Assembly (NCBI GenBank): GCA_035222895.1
Contig: JAVYIG010000036.1
Span: 841,001-905,000 of the forward strand
Direction: 5' to 3'
Source of the DNA: Strongylocentrotus droebachiensis
Lineage: Eukaryota > Echinodermata > Echinoidea > Camarodonta > Strongylocentrotidae
Length of the DNA: 64,000 bases
Below are positions 48,822 through 59,925 of this stretch, one piece after another (positions within the stretch are counted from its first letter, which is position 1; each line of letters starts with the position of its first letter). Position numbers and translations under genes: made by a program. The notes under the pieces were generated by a model, which did not search any database, had not been told where the DNA came from, and saw only the letters and a list, made by a program, of their open reading frames with translations.

Positions 48822-49071
48822 TGTCTGTCTGTCCGTCTGTCTCTCTGTCTGTATCTCTACCTGTCTCTATTTGTCTATCTGTCTGTCCCTGTCTCTCTGC
48901 CTTTCTCAGTTTGTCTGTCCGTCTCTCTGTGCCTGTCTCTGTTTGTCTCTGTGTGTCTGTCTGTCTCTCTCTCTGTGCCTGTCTCTGTTTGTCTGTCTCT
49001 CTGCCTGTCTCTGTCTGTCTGTCTCTCTGCCTGTCTGTCTGTCTGTCTCTCTGCCTCTCTGTCTCTGTCTC

Positions 49072-49124
<53 letters not shown>

Positions 49125-49134
49125 CTCTCTCTGT
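48822..49134 (+). repeat. Compound (CTGT)n/(CTCT)n microsatellite, 313 bp
   Basis: Interrupted TGTC/TCTC repeats grade into pure (CT)n near 49075-49120. Long frames in several phases (48708-49223, 48730-49215, 48821-49138 plus; 48875-49159 and 48906-49163 minus) are pure artefacts of this repeat, with Ser/Leu/Cys/Val or Arg/Glu/Asp/Gln runs. Confidence 0.97.
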
Positions 49135-49232
49135 ATAGGTTCTTGCCTGTTAGCTTCATTCATACCCCATCCCTTGCCTCTTTTTCTTCTTTCTTTATTT
49201 TGTCTGTTGCTGTGAAAGAGTGACTGTCTGTT

Positions 49233-49304
49233 GAGAGCCAGAAGGGCATTTACTCTCTGTAAATTTGTGTTCGTTTACCATGGTTCATGCCCCTTCTGGA
49301 ACTC
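49233..49304. mobile_element. Short hairpin repeat, GAGCCAGAAGGG family (copy 5)
   Basis: GAGAGCCAGAAGGGCATTTA at the left pairs with ATGCCCCTTCTGGAACTC at the right. The stem is about 17 bp over the core and the loop about 34 nt. It lies about 100 bp after a long microsatellite. Confidence 0.6.
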
Positions 49305-49971
49305 AGTGGACAGTGGACATTTAGGCCTACGTACAGCCCTTCTCTGTCCTATACATGGCTTTTGATATCTTCCCTCCTCTTCTCTCCTCTCACATCTCCT
49401 TCTGTTTCTCCTTCCCTCCTTCTGTTTTACCTTCAGTTTCTCCTTCTGTTTTCTTTTTATCCTTTTCCCACTCTGTTCAAGCCCTCTATTCGACCTACCA
49501 CTCCTTCCTTCCTCTATACAACGTCCCATCCCATGCCTCATTAAAAACGCATCTTTCCAAAATACATTTTAAAACAGCATTCATACAAACTGATCAGCAT
49601 TGTCAACTATCTCTCTACAGTTGTCATCAAAATAGATTAGCAGTAGATTGCTATGCATGAACTATCTACCTCTGAACTTACGCTGACATGTTTATCTTCT
49701 GTATTTGGTAGAGATCATAAGGACAGCTTTTGCATTCTTTGAGCATTGTTGGATATGTTTCCATGCAAGAATCATTTCAAATGACTGAATTTTGACAGGA
49801 GGATATGATTTATTGCTCATTCACTGTTTCTTGTCACCGATGACTTCAGTGATTGCTTTTGTTGGAAAAAGTCAGTGATGAAAAGACGAATACTTCGGTA
49901 TAAAAAGATGAATATTTTGGTAGCATCGGAGAAAGGATCGCTATATAGAAGAAGTAGAAAAGTGAATTCAG

Positions 49972-50760
49972 AATTAAGATTTGATAATTGGTAGTTTAAG
50001 TAGTAAAGTACAGGGATATGAATTGATTTGCGGTGGAGTCAAGAGATAGAGATGCAACAAGTGTTTGGACAAAGGACATTATTTAAAATAACTTTATCGC
50101 TATCTTTGTAATCTCCACAAAGCATAGGGGGCTGTGCTACAGCAGGGATATGATTAAGCATTAGCAAAGCATGAGAGAGTTTAGGTAAACTTTATATTAA
50201 CATCACATCCTAAACTATTGTATTGACAGAAAGAATGTTCTAACAAGAGCAACAAAAGATAAATACTTTAAATGTAAGAGGTTTGGTTGAACAGATTTTG
50301 AATAGCTTGTAAAGGATTATGATTTAATAATTGACAATACGGGAGCAGTAAAGTACAGGGATGTGACTTGATTTATTCTGGAGTAAAGACATACAGATGC
50401 AAAAAGTGTTCGGATAAAGACATTCAAAAGAATTTTGATGCTATCTTCATAATCTTCATGAGGGATTGGAGGCTGAGCTCAAAAACAGGGATATGCATTT
50501 ATCAAACTTAGAAGCATGAAAGAGTTTGAGGCAACCTTATTAACACCATGAGGTACTTCTGTATTTATGAAGAGAATGTACTAACATAGAGTTCATAAAG
50601 GATTAAGATTTGAAATTGGAACTTTGGTTAGAGTTAAGTATGGGCACTCCTCTTGGATTGAACATGTACATGGATTGAACATATAAAGAGATTTATAGAC
50701 AACAGGGTGTGAAAGGGGGTGTAAGCGAAGATCTTAAGAAATACATTTTATTGATATCTT
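49972..50760 (+). repeat. Diverged tandem repeat, about 285-340 bp, two and a half units
   Basis: AGTAAAGTACAGGGAT occurs near 50007 and 50349, with a diverged start near 50597. Units share AAGATTTGATAATTGG-like starts, GGAGT(C/A)AAGA, ATGCAA(C/A)AAGTGTT, GCTATCTTTGTAATCT and GCATGAAAGAGTTT. No coding content. Confidence 0.7.
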
Positions 50761-51012
50761 TATAAGCCAAGTTTAAGCCCCATACCTAATTCAAGTCTAA
50801 CCTTGACTCGAAGCAATGCTTTTGTTACCCACATCCACTTATTTGTGTTCCTATGTCCTCGTTCTTAACATATTTCATTGTATTCTGTGATGTATATTTG
50901 CATGAAATGTACCGGTACATATTTGTATATGTTCTTACCGGCTTTGTGGAAAATAAATGAAATGAAATTATATAATGCATCACAGGCTGAGTCATAGTGG
51001 AAATATTTATAA

Positions 51013-51227
51013 CAGGGCTCGACTTTAACAAGCGCCCGGGACACATAGGAGCCCAATATCTAAATCCCCCCAAATTTGGAAGTTTTTCATACGGCTCATG
51101 AATACAGGTTTAAAAAACGTTCAGTCCAGACCTCCTACCGAAGAAGTTAGAACCCGGCTTAATATGATGAACTAAAATAAAAGGATAAAAGCAACAGCTT
51201 TTCAATAGCAATTTTCGTATAGCCCTG
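51013..51227. mobile_element. 215-bp hAT-like non-autonomous element
   Basis: It starts CAGGGCTCGACTTTAAC and ends ATAGCCCTG. CAGGGCT/AGCCCTG termini are typical of hAT elements, which make 8-bp target duplications. Here TTTATAA (51006-51012) precedes and TTTGTAA (51228-51234) follows, seven matching positions with one mismatch. No transposase frame. Confidence 0.65.
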
Positions 51228-51693
51228 TTTGTAATTTTAACCTTGACCTTTAACATTGACCCCACTAAAAATGGGTTCATATGGCTGGGTAAAAAATAAC
51301 TGCTCCAAGTTTTAAACTATAGGTTGGGCTAGCAATTATTTTAACTACATGCTGGTGAAACTTAAGTCATCATAGCACACAACAATTGAGTGAGGCCCCC
51401 CCCCCCCCCCAAGTTACCCATAAGATCAAGCGTGGTTAAAACTATGAGTTAATTGAAGTTTTAGAACCATGAGTGCATCTGCATGGTTCTTAACTACAAT
51501 ATAAACTCAAGGTTTAAAACCAAGAGCTAAACAAGAGCCACTTACCAGGACCTAGCTATTGTGTTGCTTTGAGCATTATTTGCTCATGTTCATATATGTG
51601 TTTTGATGTGGGGGCCCTGTTTTGACATATTTTCTCTAACCTCATGTTCCTCCATGTTACGGTCTGTCAGTTTATATCTCGGGATGATGGATG

Positions 51694-51707
51694 CCACTAG
51701 AGGGCAG
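51694..51707 (+). promoter_or_regulatory. Candidate CTCF site
   Basis: CCACTAGAGGGCAG fits the animal CTCF core consensus (CCASYAGRKGGCRS) at every position, with a GATG lead and a GTGTCC tail. CTCF is a bilaterian insulator and loop-anchor protein. It lies in intron 4 in a GC-richer patch (51690-51740). A single 14-bp match in 64 kb can occur by chance, although this one is an exact match. Confidence 0.35.
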
Positions 51708-51883
51708 TGTCCTGCCACATTATCGGCATTGCAGGGGGAGACCGGGGTATCGCTGAGATATGTCACCTGTCACTGTATCATCATCATAAAGGTGTGACAG
51801 ATGAATGTAACATGCAGCGAGCTGAACATTCAGAGATAGAGTAGGGATGGCAAAAGGTTTACGGTGGTTAATGCAATTATCCA

Positions 51884-52283
51884 GGAACATGGAGTATGGG
51901 CATTGAAGTGTATGCTTTTTGTAGAAGTGTCCCTATATCTTCGTCTTTTACAATTTCTGTACATTGTCAAATTTGGGGATGAGGAGAGCTTGACTGAAGG
52001 AAGTGTCCCTATGCAGGAAAATGGAGTATGAGGATTGAAGCGTACACTTTTGTAGTAATGTCCCTATATCTTCATATTTTACAATTGTCTGTACATTATC
52101 AAATTTGGGGAGGAGCTAGGAGAGCTTGGCAGAAGGAAGTGTCCCTATGCAGGAAAATGGAGTATGAGGATTGTAGCGTACCACTTTGTTGTGGAAGTGT
52201 CCCTATATCTTTATCTTTTACAATTTCTGTACATTATTAAATTTGGGGATGGGAGAACTGGACAGAAGGAAGCGCCCTAAGAA
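51884..52283 (+). repeat. About 134-bp tandem repeat, three units
   Basis: GGAGTATG starts near 51891, 52023 and 52159. Shared blocks are GTGTCCCTATATCTTC, TTTTACAATTTCTGTACATT, AAATTTGGGGA and AGAAGGAAGTGTCCCTATGC. Confidence 0.88.
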
Positions 52284-54295
52284 GCATTGGCCTTAGAGGC
52301 ACTTAATTAACCCTTTCGGTGCTGATGCAGTTAGCCTTCACATGTTGATCCAAATATGGCAAAGTTTCTGTTTAAAAAAAGAAGTAGCATACGTGTTGTC
52401 ATGGCTATGAGAGTAAATGGGCCTCTATCAATTCACCTCCTCATCATCAGGCAATGTGTGATGTCGATCAGGAAAATATTCCCCATAATCCTGGTAATCG
52501 TGTCATGCAACTCAAAACTGCTCTTCTAATTGCCTTTTTGTACATATTGCTCCACATAATAAAAATGTGTACCCCATTCCCCCTTTCTTTCTCATTTAAA
52601 GGGATTGGATCGCCAGTTTCCATGTGCAGAAGGCCATAATTCGCTGACACCAGACTTAGTGGAAATACCATTAATGGGGGTACAAATTTGCACACAGCAA
52701 ACCCATAGTCCAGTCAAGAATTACCCCCTAATCTCTCGGAGAGCTTGAGAGTGTTCGGGCAAATCAAAGCATTACATAAGGTCCAATGGTCATAAAACTC
52801 GAGGCTAACCCTGGTGATTGACAACACCTGTTATTGGGTAAACACCCGAACGGTGTCGAATTCCCCATGAGAGCCGACTACTCAGTGACTTTAAGTCAGA
52901 AGAGAGTGCCTCTAATATTTCATATTTCTATCTTTTGATATGTCAAGCAATGCATTAGGGAAATTGTGACATAACTTAATTCAGGGGGAACTAAAACTTG
53001 TCAATTTCAGATCCTGTTATATTTACAAGGAAGGGTTTGTGATGACTGCAAACTGCTAGATAGCCCCTCTCCCAGACCCAGGGAAAGATGGGCTTTACTT
53101 CAAGAAACAACCCTGGTACAACTTTGTGTAATAACTGCCCCAGATATGTTCTTCGAGATCACAATCAAAATGGATCACAGTTGAATATTAGAGAATTTTT
53201 CGGAGTAATAGTACAATCCCCTCTAAAAGTAAGTTTCAACAAAATCTTTACTTTTATGAACATGTACAGTGTACATTTAGGTCTTTATGCTCCTTCCCCT
53301 CCTGTGTGAATGCTCCTTCAATATTTTATATATTTCCTCTCCTGTGAATGGGCCTCATATGTGGATGCCCGGAATGTTTCACATAGGATAACGGAAGGTT
53401 GGATGCCAGGATTTTTCCTGAAACATTATCACTATGGCCCTGATTGCATTCCTAAGGATAACCTTACATAGCAGAGATTTGAGCTCCCTTGCTTCTCACT
53501 CATGGACACCCTATCTGCCAAGAAGTTTTATACTCGTAGGAGCAATTAATCATGCTGTATGCTCACATGTCAAGTACATAGTATGTGATTCATTTTTGTG
53601 ATTACATTGCCAATGGGCATTCAAAAATAATGTGATGATAAAACCAAATTTTTAAAGTGAAGGGTTGCATCGTATGAAATCTCTAGGAAATTATATTAGT
53701 TTTGAAAATCATTGATATCCATCATATTCAGGTAAGGATTTTCGTAAGTGAGAACACTTTCACATAGGAAAATAAAAGTATTGATTAATCTTTAGACTTA
53801 ACATTTCAGATTCAGAGTTTTATACCGAATCAAGAATGTCAAGGGCCCTTGGAAAACAAGACCCTTCCTTCAATTACGCAACTTATTTTCATAATTTCAT
53901 GCAGCAGATATTTATAAAGCTTCTAAACTTTTCAAAAGAAGGCCTTTTGACCCTTTTACTGCAGAAATATCTGACATGACTTTGAAACACAGGGGCAGGT
54001 CAAGTGATTAGCCATTCAGGATAAGGCTTAAATTTTTGTAGGGGCATTTTAAGGAGCTTTTTCAGGGGCTTGATAACTTTCGCAAATACTTTCTCAAGTT
54101 CACCTGTCAAATAATTTTGTGAAGCTGACATGAGAGATGATTTTCAAGAATAAAGAATGGCAGAGTTCTTTAATGTATTGAATTGTGATGGCTTAACTCT
54201 TGATTTAGCTGGCTAGCCTCCCTAAAGCTTTTACAAGGATGATATATCCAATTCCAAGCTTATGTCCTAAAGCATTGTGAATTTAGCTCAGTAGT

Positions 54296-54365
54296 GGCTA
54301 CAACCCCTGGCAATGTTGGCTACAACCCCTGGCAATGTTGGCTACAACCCCTGGTAAAGTTGGCT
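54296..54365 (+). repeat. 22-bp minisatellite, three units plus four bases
   Basis: GGCTACAACCCCTGGCAATG then TT, repeated at 54296, 54318 and 54340, followed by GGCT. The third unit reads GGTAAAGTT at its end. Confidence 0.95.
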
Positions 54366-55049
54366 CAGGTCAGCTGCCATGTATCATTTCTTGAGCTTTT
54401 GCCATGGAACGGTCTTCATCACTTTTAATGTTACATCAAGGCCCAGTCTTACAAAGACGATCTGAATCAATCGCAAGTTTACCGTCTCCATCTCTTGTGT
54501 ACATACATGTAGTTGTGATTGATAGCAACTGTTTATATGAAGGGGCCCAGTTCTGGAGAATCCAAACTCAGGAGACGTCTTCTGGTGCAATTTTATGGTC
54601 ATTCAACAGAAATAATAATTATAACAATATTCCATACTTATATAGCTCAGCCGCATATCACAAATATGTCCCTATGTGCTGGCAGAAAGAGCCATGTAGT
54701 AGTTTGCAAAGGAATATTTTTAGATGCGCTACAGGTATATTAGTAAACAGTGGATGATGTATTACTAAAGATATGTTGAGGAGGAGAGTAGAGCATTCTG
54801 ACTTCCTTCTTTGAACCTGCTGTTTATCATCAGGGGATGAAATCAGGCCACCTTGTTTGCTTTGCATTAATTCTAATCCATTGACGAGCTAACTAGCCAA
54901 GGATCCTGTGGGGGAAGCTCCTCTAAGTCAATGACACCTAATTGAGCAGCTGGCGAAGCTGTCAAACAGCATCACATTTGACAGAACCAGTCTTAGGAGA
55001 AGTCTTTGAGGAGACAGGGTCTGTTCATATATGGCTGGCCCAATTCATA

Positions 55050-55410
55050 TCCCGTGAAATGCTAGAAATATGTAAACAGAATCCAGGCCAGAGAAGTCCT
55101 ACATGTATGTGTAGGAGAGAGTGAGAGGGTTGGTTTATATTAGGCCGGTTTCTCAACTTATTAACCCCAAATATTGCAACGGTGGAAATATGTTACAACC
55201 AGAACACAGGCCTGAGAATTCCTAGGAGAGACTGAGAGGGTCGTTGTTTATTATTAGGCAGATTCCATGAAACCCATTAAACCCATTTCTAGAGGTGGAA
55301 ATATGTGAACGGAACTCAGTCCTCGGAAAGCCCAAGGAGAGATCGAGTGGAAACTTTATAGGCAGATTCCAGAACCCTCTGCACCCATCCTAGAAAAAGG
55401 TCAACAGAAC
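55050..55410 (+). repeat. Degenerate tandem repeat, about 110-120 bp
   Basis: Blocks GAAATATGT(A/T/G)A(A/C), AGAA(T/C)(C/A)CAGGCC, AGGAGAGA(C/G)TGAGAGGGT and AGGC(A/C)G(A/G)TTCC recur three to four times with many changes. No coding content. Confidence 0.6.
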
Positions 55411-57395
55411 CCAGTGTTTACTATTAGTAGTCCTATGAGAAGGGTTTGCTCTGATCAGCCCCCCTTTAAAAAAAAAATATTTACACACATTGTAAAATTA
55501 TTAAAAATATCAAAACCAAGTCCAGTTACTGCCAGAGAGAGGATCTATTACTGTTTAAGAATACAAAACAGTAGTCTAACTGGTACTTGGCTGGTGTAAA
55601 ATTGCTATTGCACATTCGGTGTGGTCACATAGTCAGGGAAATTGGGTTCTTTGAGAGGTAAAATGAAATTGAAGGCTTGTTTTCCGTGAGGCACGGCGAA
55701 CTTGGACAATAATCACTCAGTGTTATGGTGATTTGGCTGTAGGTCTACTTGCAACATGCCTACGTACATGCATGTACATGGTACTCTTTAGAACCAGTTC
55801 CGATTGTGAAATGGTGATTGCACAAAAACAAGCTCCTTGCAATGTATTGATCAAGGGACTTTCCCTAGTTGATGGTAATGTACAATAATGATTGTAGCAG
55901 GGGTAGGAGATCAGACAGGAAAGACCTTCTTTTCCTGTGAGCTAGTGCATGTGCATGCCACATCATCAGAGTTCACTCTTTGTTGCTTTTAATATCAACA
56001 ATGATCCAATTTACGAGCTGTGGCTGGTTATATAAACCTAGGTTTTAGTCTGTTATTATTATGTTATCAAGAACAATTTATCTGCTGATCTCATCATTAT
56101 TTCAAACTTCTTCTCCCTGTTCCTGCTTTTGCCTCCTTATTCTTCTGAAATTTCATTGAGAGGGGGTTCTTTCCCCCCTTTTGAGTAGCTATTTCCTTTA
56201 ACATTTTCTCACAATTTATCATGAAGTCTACTATGGTTAGTATGTGAAGCCATATATTACTAATATTTACTATTGAAAAATTGATAGCTATGTCTGCAAA
56301 ATTATTGAAATTATCCTTTAATATCAGACTTGAACTCTAAGACCCTAATCTGAAGGAACCTTCTACCCACTTCTTCTCTATAGCGTTCTCATTGCCACAT
56401 TTCCCAAAGCTCCTGAAATATTGGCCATTGTTTCTCAATTCGATCACTATCCCACGGTTCATTTTGCACATTTGGTTCCTCTTCCTGAGTATTTATATCA
56501 TCCTACACGGAGCGGAAAAATAAATAGACACTGGCAGAGAGGCAATATATTGAAGGTGTTGAGAGATACTGGTTTTTCTATATGACCCTACCTATAAGTA
56601 CCTGGGACATTTTTTACGAGCTTCTGTCAGGGCTGTTGCTTTAAAAGAGACAGTAAACACATAAATCATACCCTGTCCTCCCCCAATACCTATCATGATT
56701 TTTATTTTCTTGGTCGCGTAATATATGGGCCTTTGGTATGCAAAGGGTTGTAAATTCATATTGTTTTTTATGCATGTATATTTAAGATTTGTGATTTGCA
56801 ATTTACAATTTGCAATCTTCTTTGGCTATGTGACTGGATAAAAATACAGCCTATATTAGTAAGCCATTTTGAAGATACTTTGGATTCTGGAACAGTTAAG
56901 ATGACACAATGTCAACGCAGTGAATTCAGCAATTCAGAATAAAACCTTTAAAATACAGTTACGTATGTGTATTATTTATTTGTAACACAAGTTTCCCCCC
57001 ATAAGTTTGAATGTGTAAGCATGATTCTTACTTCAAAAGAAAACATAAAAGAGTCCTTGAAATAAACTTGCAATTTTTTTTTAAAAGCTTATAGATTAAT
57101 TCACTTGAAAATTTATGTCAAAAAAAATTACTGAGCTTACAAGTGCGACATGTTTTGAGCAGGAGATATTATCTGTCTCTTATTGGAACAGTGGTTTTCT
57201 TTTTTAAGAGGGTGCAAAGCTCTGGAAAAATCAATTAAATTTCAAAGATATAAAACAATATCTTGAACAAATAGTGTAAATCTTTGTATTTACTGCAGTT
57301 GTCTTTATTATGGAAGTAAAATTAATAAATCTGTAGAAATAATTCATGGATCTAAACATTAACGTTTGTTGTTGCTTGTTATTACCATTTTCCAG

Positions 57396-58427
57396 GATTC
57401 AGAGAAGCCCCAGAGGATAGAGGATGAACAAGCGGAGGCCAAACCTGACGTCCCACCGTCCAGTGAAGATCCCTTATCTGAGATCGAGAGCTTAGAGCGA
57501 GAGGACGAGCTCGGAACGGACATCCCCTTGACCACTGCCAGAGACACTACCGACATCTCCACTGCCTCCAGCAGAGCTGCCAGGAAAGAGAAGCTCAATC
57601 TCCGAAGATCGCACAGCGCCCTCGAGCATCGTCCAGAGAAGTACGACAAGAAGCAGACAGTCAGAAGGACACCCTCAGCGCAGACGCCGTCGACCACATC
57701 TACAGAAACGTCTTCGTCATCGGCGAAGAAGGACAGGGAGGAGAGGTTGAATCGGCGTCACACGACAACGGGTAGGTCAGAGGTCAGGGATGCGCTTGGG
57801 AGCGATGAGCAGGAGGTCTCTGGGAAAGGCGATGCGTCGTCATCGTCAAGGAGACCGGTATCGTCGGACGGGTCCAGCTCTAAGAATTCAGGTATGCGCA
57901 GTAGACACTCGGAATCTGCCCTTTCAGAGTTGGAAGCCGAACTCAAGGGCCAGGCCGACTCTGTTCTCACATCACACCGGGATTCCCTTCCCGCTCAGGC
58001 CAATAGCTCAGAACCTTCATTACACAGGAACAATAACAATGTTTACAAGGACGTTTCACCAAGGTTGTCTCCTACGCAACAGACAACAACGGCATCGTCC
58101 TCCCGCAAGTCCAGTATCAGTGATAGGAGCGTTTCACCATCAGACTCTCAATCGACCACCGACTCGTCGCAAACGAAGAAATCGCAGCCGTCCAAAGCAG
58201 ACACGAACTCTCAGAACCTGCTATCGCAGGAAGAGCTACAGCGCTTGGACGTTCCCAAGAGGGCGCGCTTGAAAATGAATAAGGCGTTGATCGAAGGAGG
58301 AGAGACGCAGTCGCCCAGCAAGAGAACGATAGAGAGAAGACGTCACCAACAGGAGAGACGGAATAGGCACACGCTGGACGGCAGCTCTGTGCCGTTCCCG
58401 ATTTCAGAGAGGAAAAGTACACCAGAG
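57396..58427 (+). CDS. MPRIP: MPRIP-like exon E: 344-codon Ser/Thr-rich linker
   Basis: The exon starts after CCATTTTCCAG and ends at GAG/GTAGGA; it is exactly 344 codons, phase 0 at both ends. It links PH1 to PH2. The protein is rich in Ser, Thr, Arg, Lys, Glu and Gln with no predicted fold, and begins with an acidic part (PPSSEDPLSEIESLERED). It carries many basophilic-kinase-type sites: RRSHSAL, RRTPSA, RRHTTT, SRHSES, SRKSSIS, RNRHTL and RKSTPE, of which several resemble 14-3-3 ligands. A strongly basic block near its end (RTIERRRHQQERRNRHT) precedes them. The vertebrate protein has a poorly conserved Ser/Pro-rich linker at this place that contributes to F-actin binding, so assignment rests on position. 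Two donor-like sequences lie inside the exon (CAG/GTATGC at 57891-57896 and GG/GTAGGT near 57771), so shorter isoforms are possible. Minus-strand frames here are shadows. Confidence 0.85.
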
Positions 58428-59141
58428 GTAGGATATGATAGAGGTGGAAATCAAATGGTATCAAAATACTCTTAAATTTTCCTTGTGTGTTGTCCTAAAT
58501 TTCTAGCAATCTTAATTCCTTGTACCTCCCCTAGGTTATGCCCTAATGTATGCAGTATAGTTTTTCCCGGAATGAACAAAAAGTGACATGCGAGACCACA
58601 GATGAATTCCCATGTATGTTGGCTTTTAATTCATTTGGCATTCAGGGAGACGGATAGTACATATGACACCTTGCTCAGTACCGTTATATCTATTTATGAT
58701 AAGTACTTCACAGATATGTCATTCAAGGGAGATTGCAGTGCATATTATATTCACTATTGATTCTCAACATGAATTTGTGTGTATACTACTAAATTTTCTC
58801 ATCTTCTTAGGCCAGATACTGGATCCACTCTGTACATGTGGGAATCTTGAGAAAGGACTTGTCCTATCTAAAAAGTTTATCTTGATAATTATCAGTTTTT
58901 TTAATTGATGGAATTCAGAAAAACATCTGCTCGACTGTCGGGTAAATGACAATTGTTAGGCTTTTTGTGCAGCTGTCATATATAGCAGATCAGTGATTAT
59001 GAGACAGTGCATTAATCACAAATTTGTGTGTCCCATTTGGGTGAACCATCCGTCGCTCCTATCCTACCCTTCTCTCTTCTGTTCTCCACCCCTCCTCTTT
59101 CCCCATCCCTCTATCTCTCCCTGACTCCACCTCTCTTACTC

Positions 59142-59199
<58 letters not shown>

Positions 59200-59307
59200 C
59201 CCCCCCCCCCCCATACCACCCCTTCTTCTTTCATCCTTTCACTCTGCAGACATTATAGTAATAAATAACCAACCATTTTTGTGTGATTGCCTTTGTTATC
59301 TGTGCAG
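58428..59307 (+). other. MPRIP: Intron 5 (880 bp) with CT/C repeat
   Basis: GTAGGA to TTATCTGTGCAG. Contains (CT)n at 59145-59196 followed by a C run at 59197-59212; otherwise nothing recognised. The open frame at 59028-59258 is from the repeat. Confidence 0.8.
59145..59212 (+). repeat. (CT)n microsatellite followed by 16-base C run
   Basis: Pure CT dinucleotides, then uninterrupted C, about 95 bp before the exon F acceptor. Such a tract could lengthen the pyrimidine-rich region or form triplex DNA; neither is shown. Confidence 0.95.
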
Positions 59308-59397
59308 GGTATGCCCAGGTTAAAACGGAGCAGCTCGGATCCCAACCTTGCAGACAATGAAGACTTGAAGCGCAAAGAGATTGCGGAAACCTTTCCG
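59308..59397 (+). CDS. MPRIP: MPRIP-like exon F: linker before second PH domain
   Basis: 30 codons, phase 0 at both ends, acceptor TGTGCAG, donor GTAGGT. It encodes GMPRLKRSSSDPNLADNED, then LKRKEIAETFP. LKRSSSDPNL has the form of a 14-3-3/basophilic-kinase motif and sits at the place where vertebrate MPRIP has an Arg-Arg-x-x-Ser-Leu-Asp motif before PH2. The next recognised exon begins the PH2 strand, so the exon order fits. The match to the family is by position and motif type, not close identity. Confidence 0.78.
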
Positions 59398-59654
59398 GTA
59401 GGTATCTCTCTTATTTAATCTTTCTTTTTCAATCAATATTTCTTCTACTCTCCTCATTCTAAACGCATTGATTACTAAATTCTTTGACTCAGGTTAGGAA
59501 CCACCCAGTCTCAATAGGCTGTAGTTTTTAAATGTTTATACAGTTCAAGGGGATGGAAAGTGCTGCACAAACACATTTCAATCTCCCCAGCAGTGGAACT
59601 TATGACATTGCCAGATGCTGTAACATTGAACTTGTTGTTGTTGTTAAGTGAGAG

Positions 59655-59734
59655 ATAGGGAGAGAGAGAGAGAGAGAGGAGGAGAGAGCGAGAAAGAGAG
59701 AGAGCGAGAAAGAGAGAGAGCGAGAAAGAGAGAG
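59655..59734 (+). repeat. GA microsatellite
   Basis: AGAGAGAG with regular GAGCGAGAAA interruptions (three 18-bp-like units of AGAGAGAGCGAGAA). Minus-strand Ser/Leu frames across it are artefacts. Confidence 0.92.
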
Positions 59735-59925
59735 AACTGAGCACATGGTTTCGAGGTTCATTTCTTCTGAAGGAGCCCAAGAGGATAACTGCACTACATA
59801 CATAGGACATGTTTCCAAGTTGGTAGGTGGCCCACTGGAATATATGCCTCCATTAAAGTAGGATACTTCTACGTACGAGGGATTTATATAAGTCATAGAA
59901 GATGTGTGATGGGTATCTGTCAAAG

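Larger units (their letters stand above)
43783..57395 (+). other. MPRIP: Intron 4 (13.6 kb)
   Basis: GTAATA to CCATTTTCCAG, phase 0 to phase 0. It contains elements and repeats listed between 46829 and 55410. A weak tandem relation (GATGGTGCACAT at about 45229, 45381 and, diverged, 45509) suggests degenerate units of 130-150 bp at 45180-45560. Runs of G or C lie near 45447 and at 51396-51410. Unique DNA only is seen at 43800-45150, 45700-47500, 52300-54290 and 55420-57390. No further MPRIP exon is recognised; an acceptor-like CTGTTTCCCAG at about 45196 is followed by only 20 codons before a stop. Confidence 0.75.

Noticed and set aside
48708..49223. Long frames on both strands (up to 171 codons)
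   Set aside because: They are translations of a CTGT/CTCT microsatellite in every phase, with Ser/Leu/Val/Cys or Arg/Glu/Gln runs only.
57359..57970. Minus-strand frames of 112 and 70 codons opposite exon E
   Set aside because: Antisense shadows of a Ser/Arg-rich coding exon.
57790..58272. 160-codon +1-frame ORF inside exon E
   Set aside because: Its frame does not connect to the neighbouring exons, while the main frame joins phase 0 at both ends; high Arg/Pro content is typical of a shadow of Ser-rich codons.
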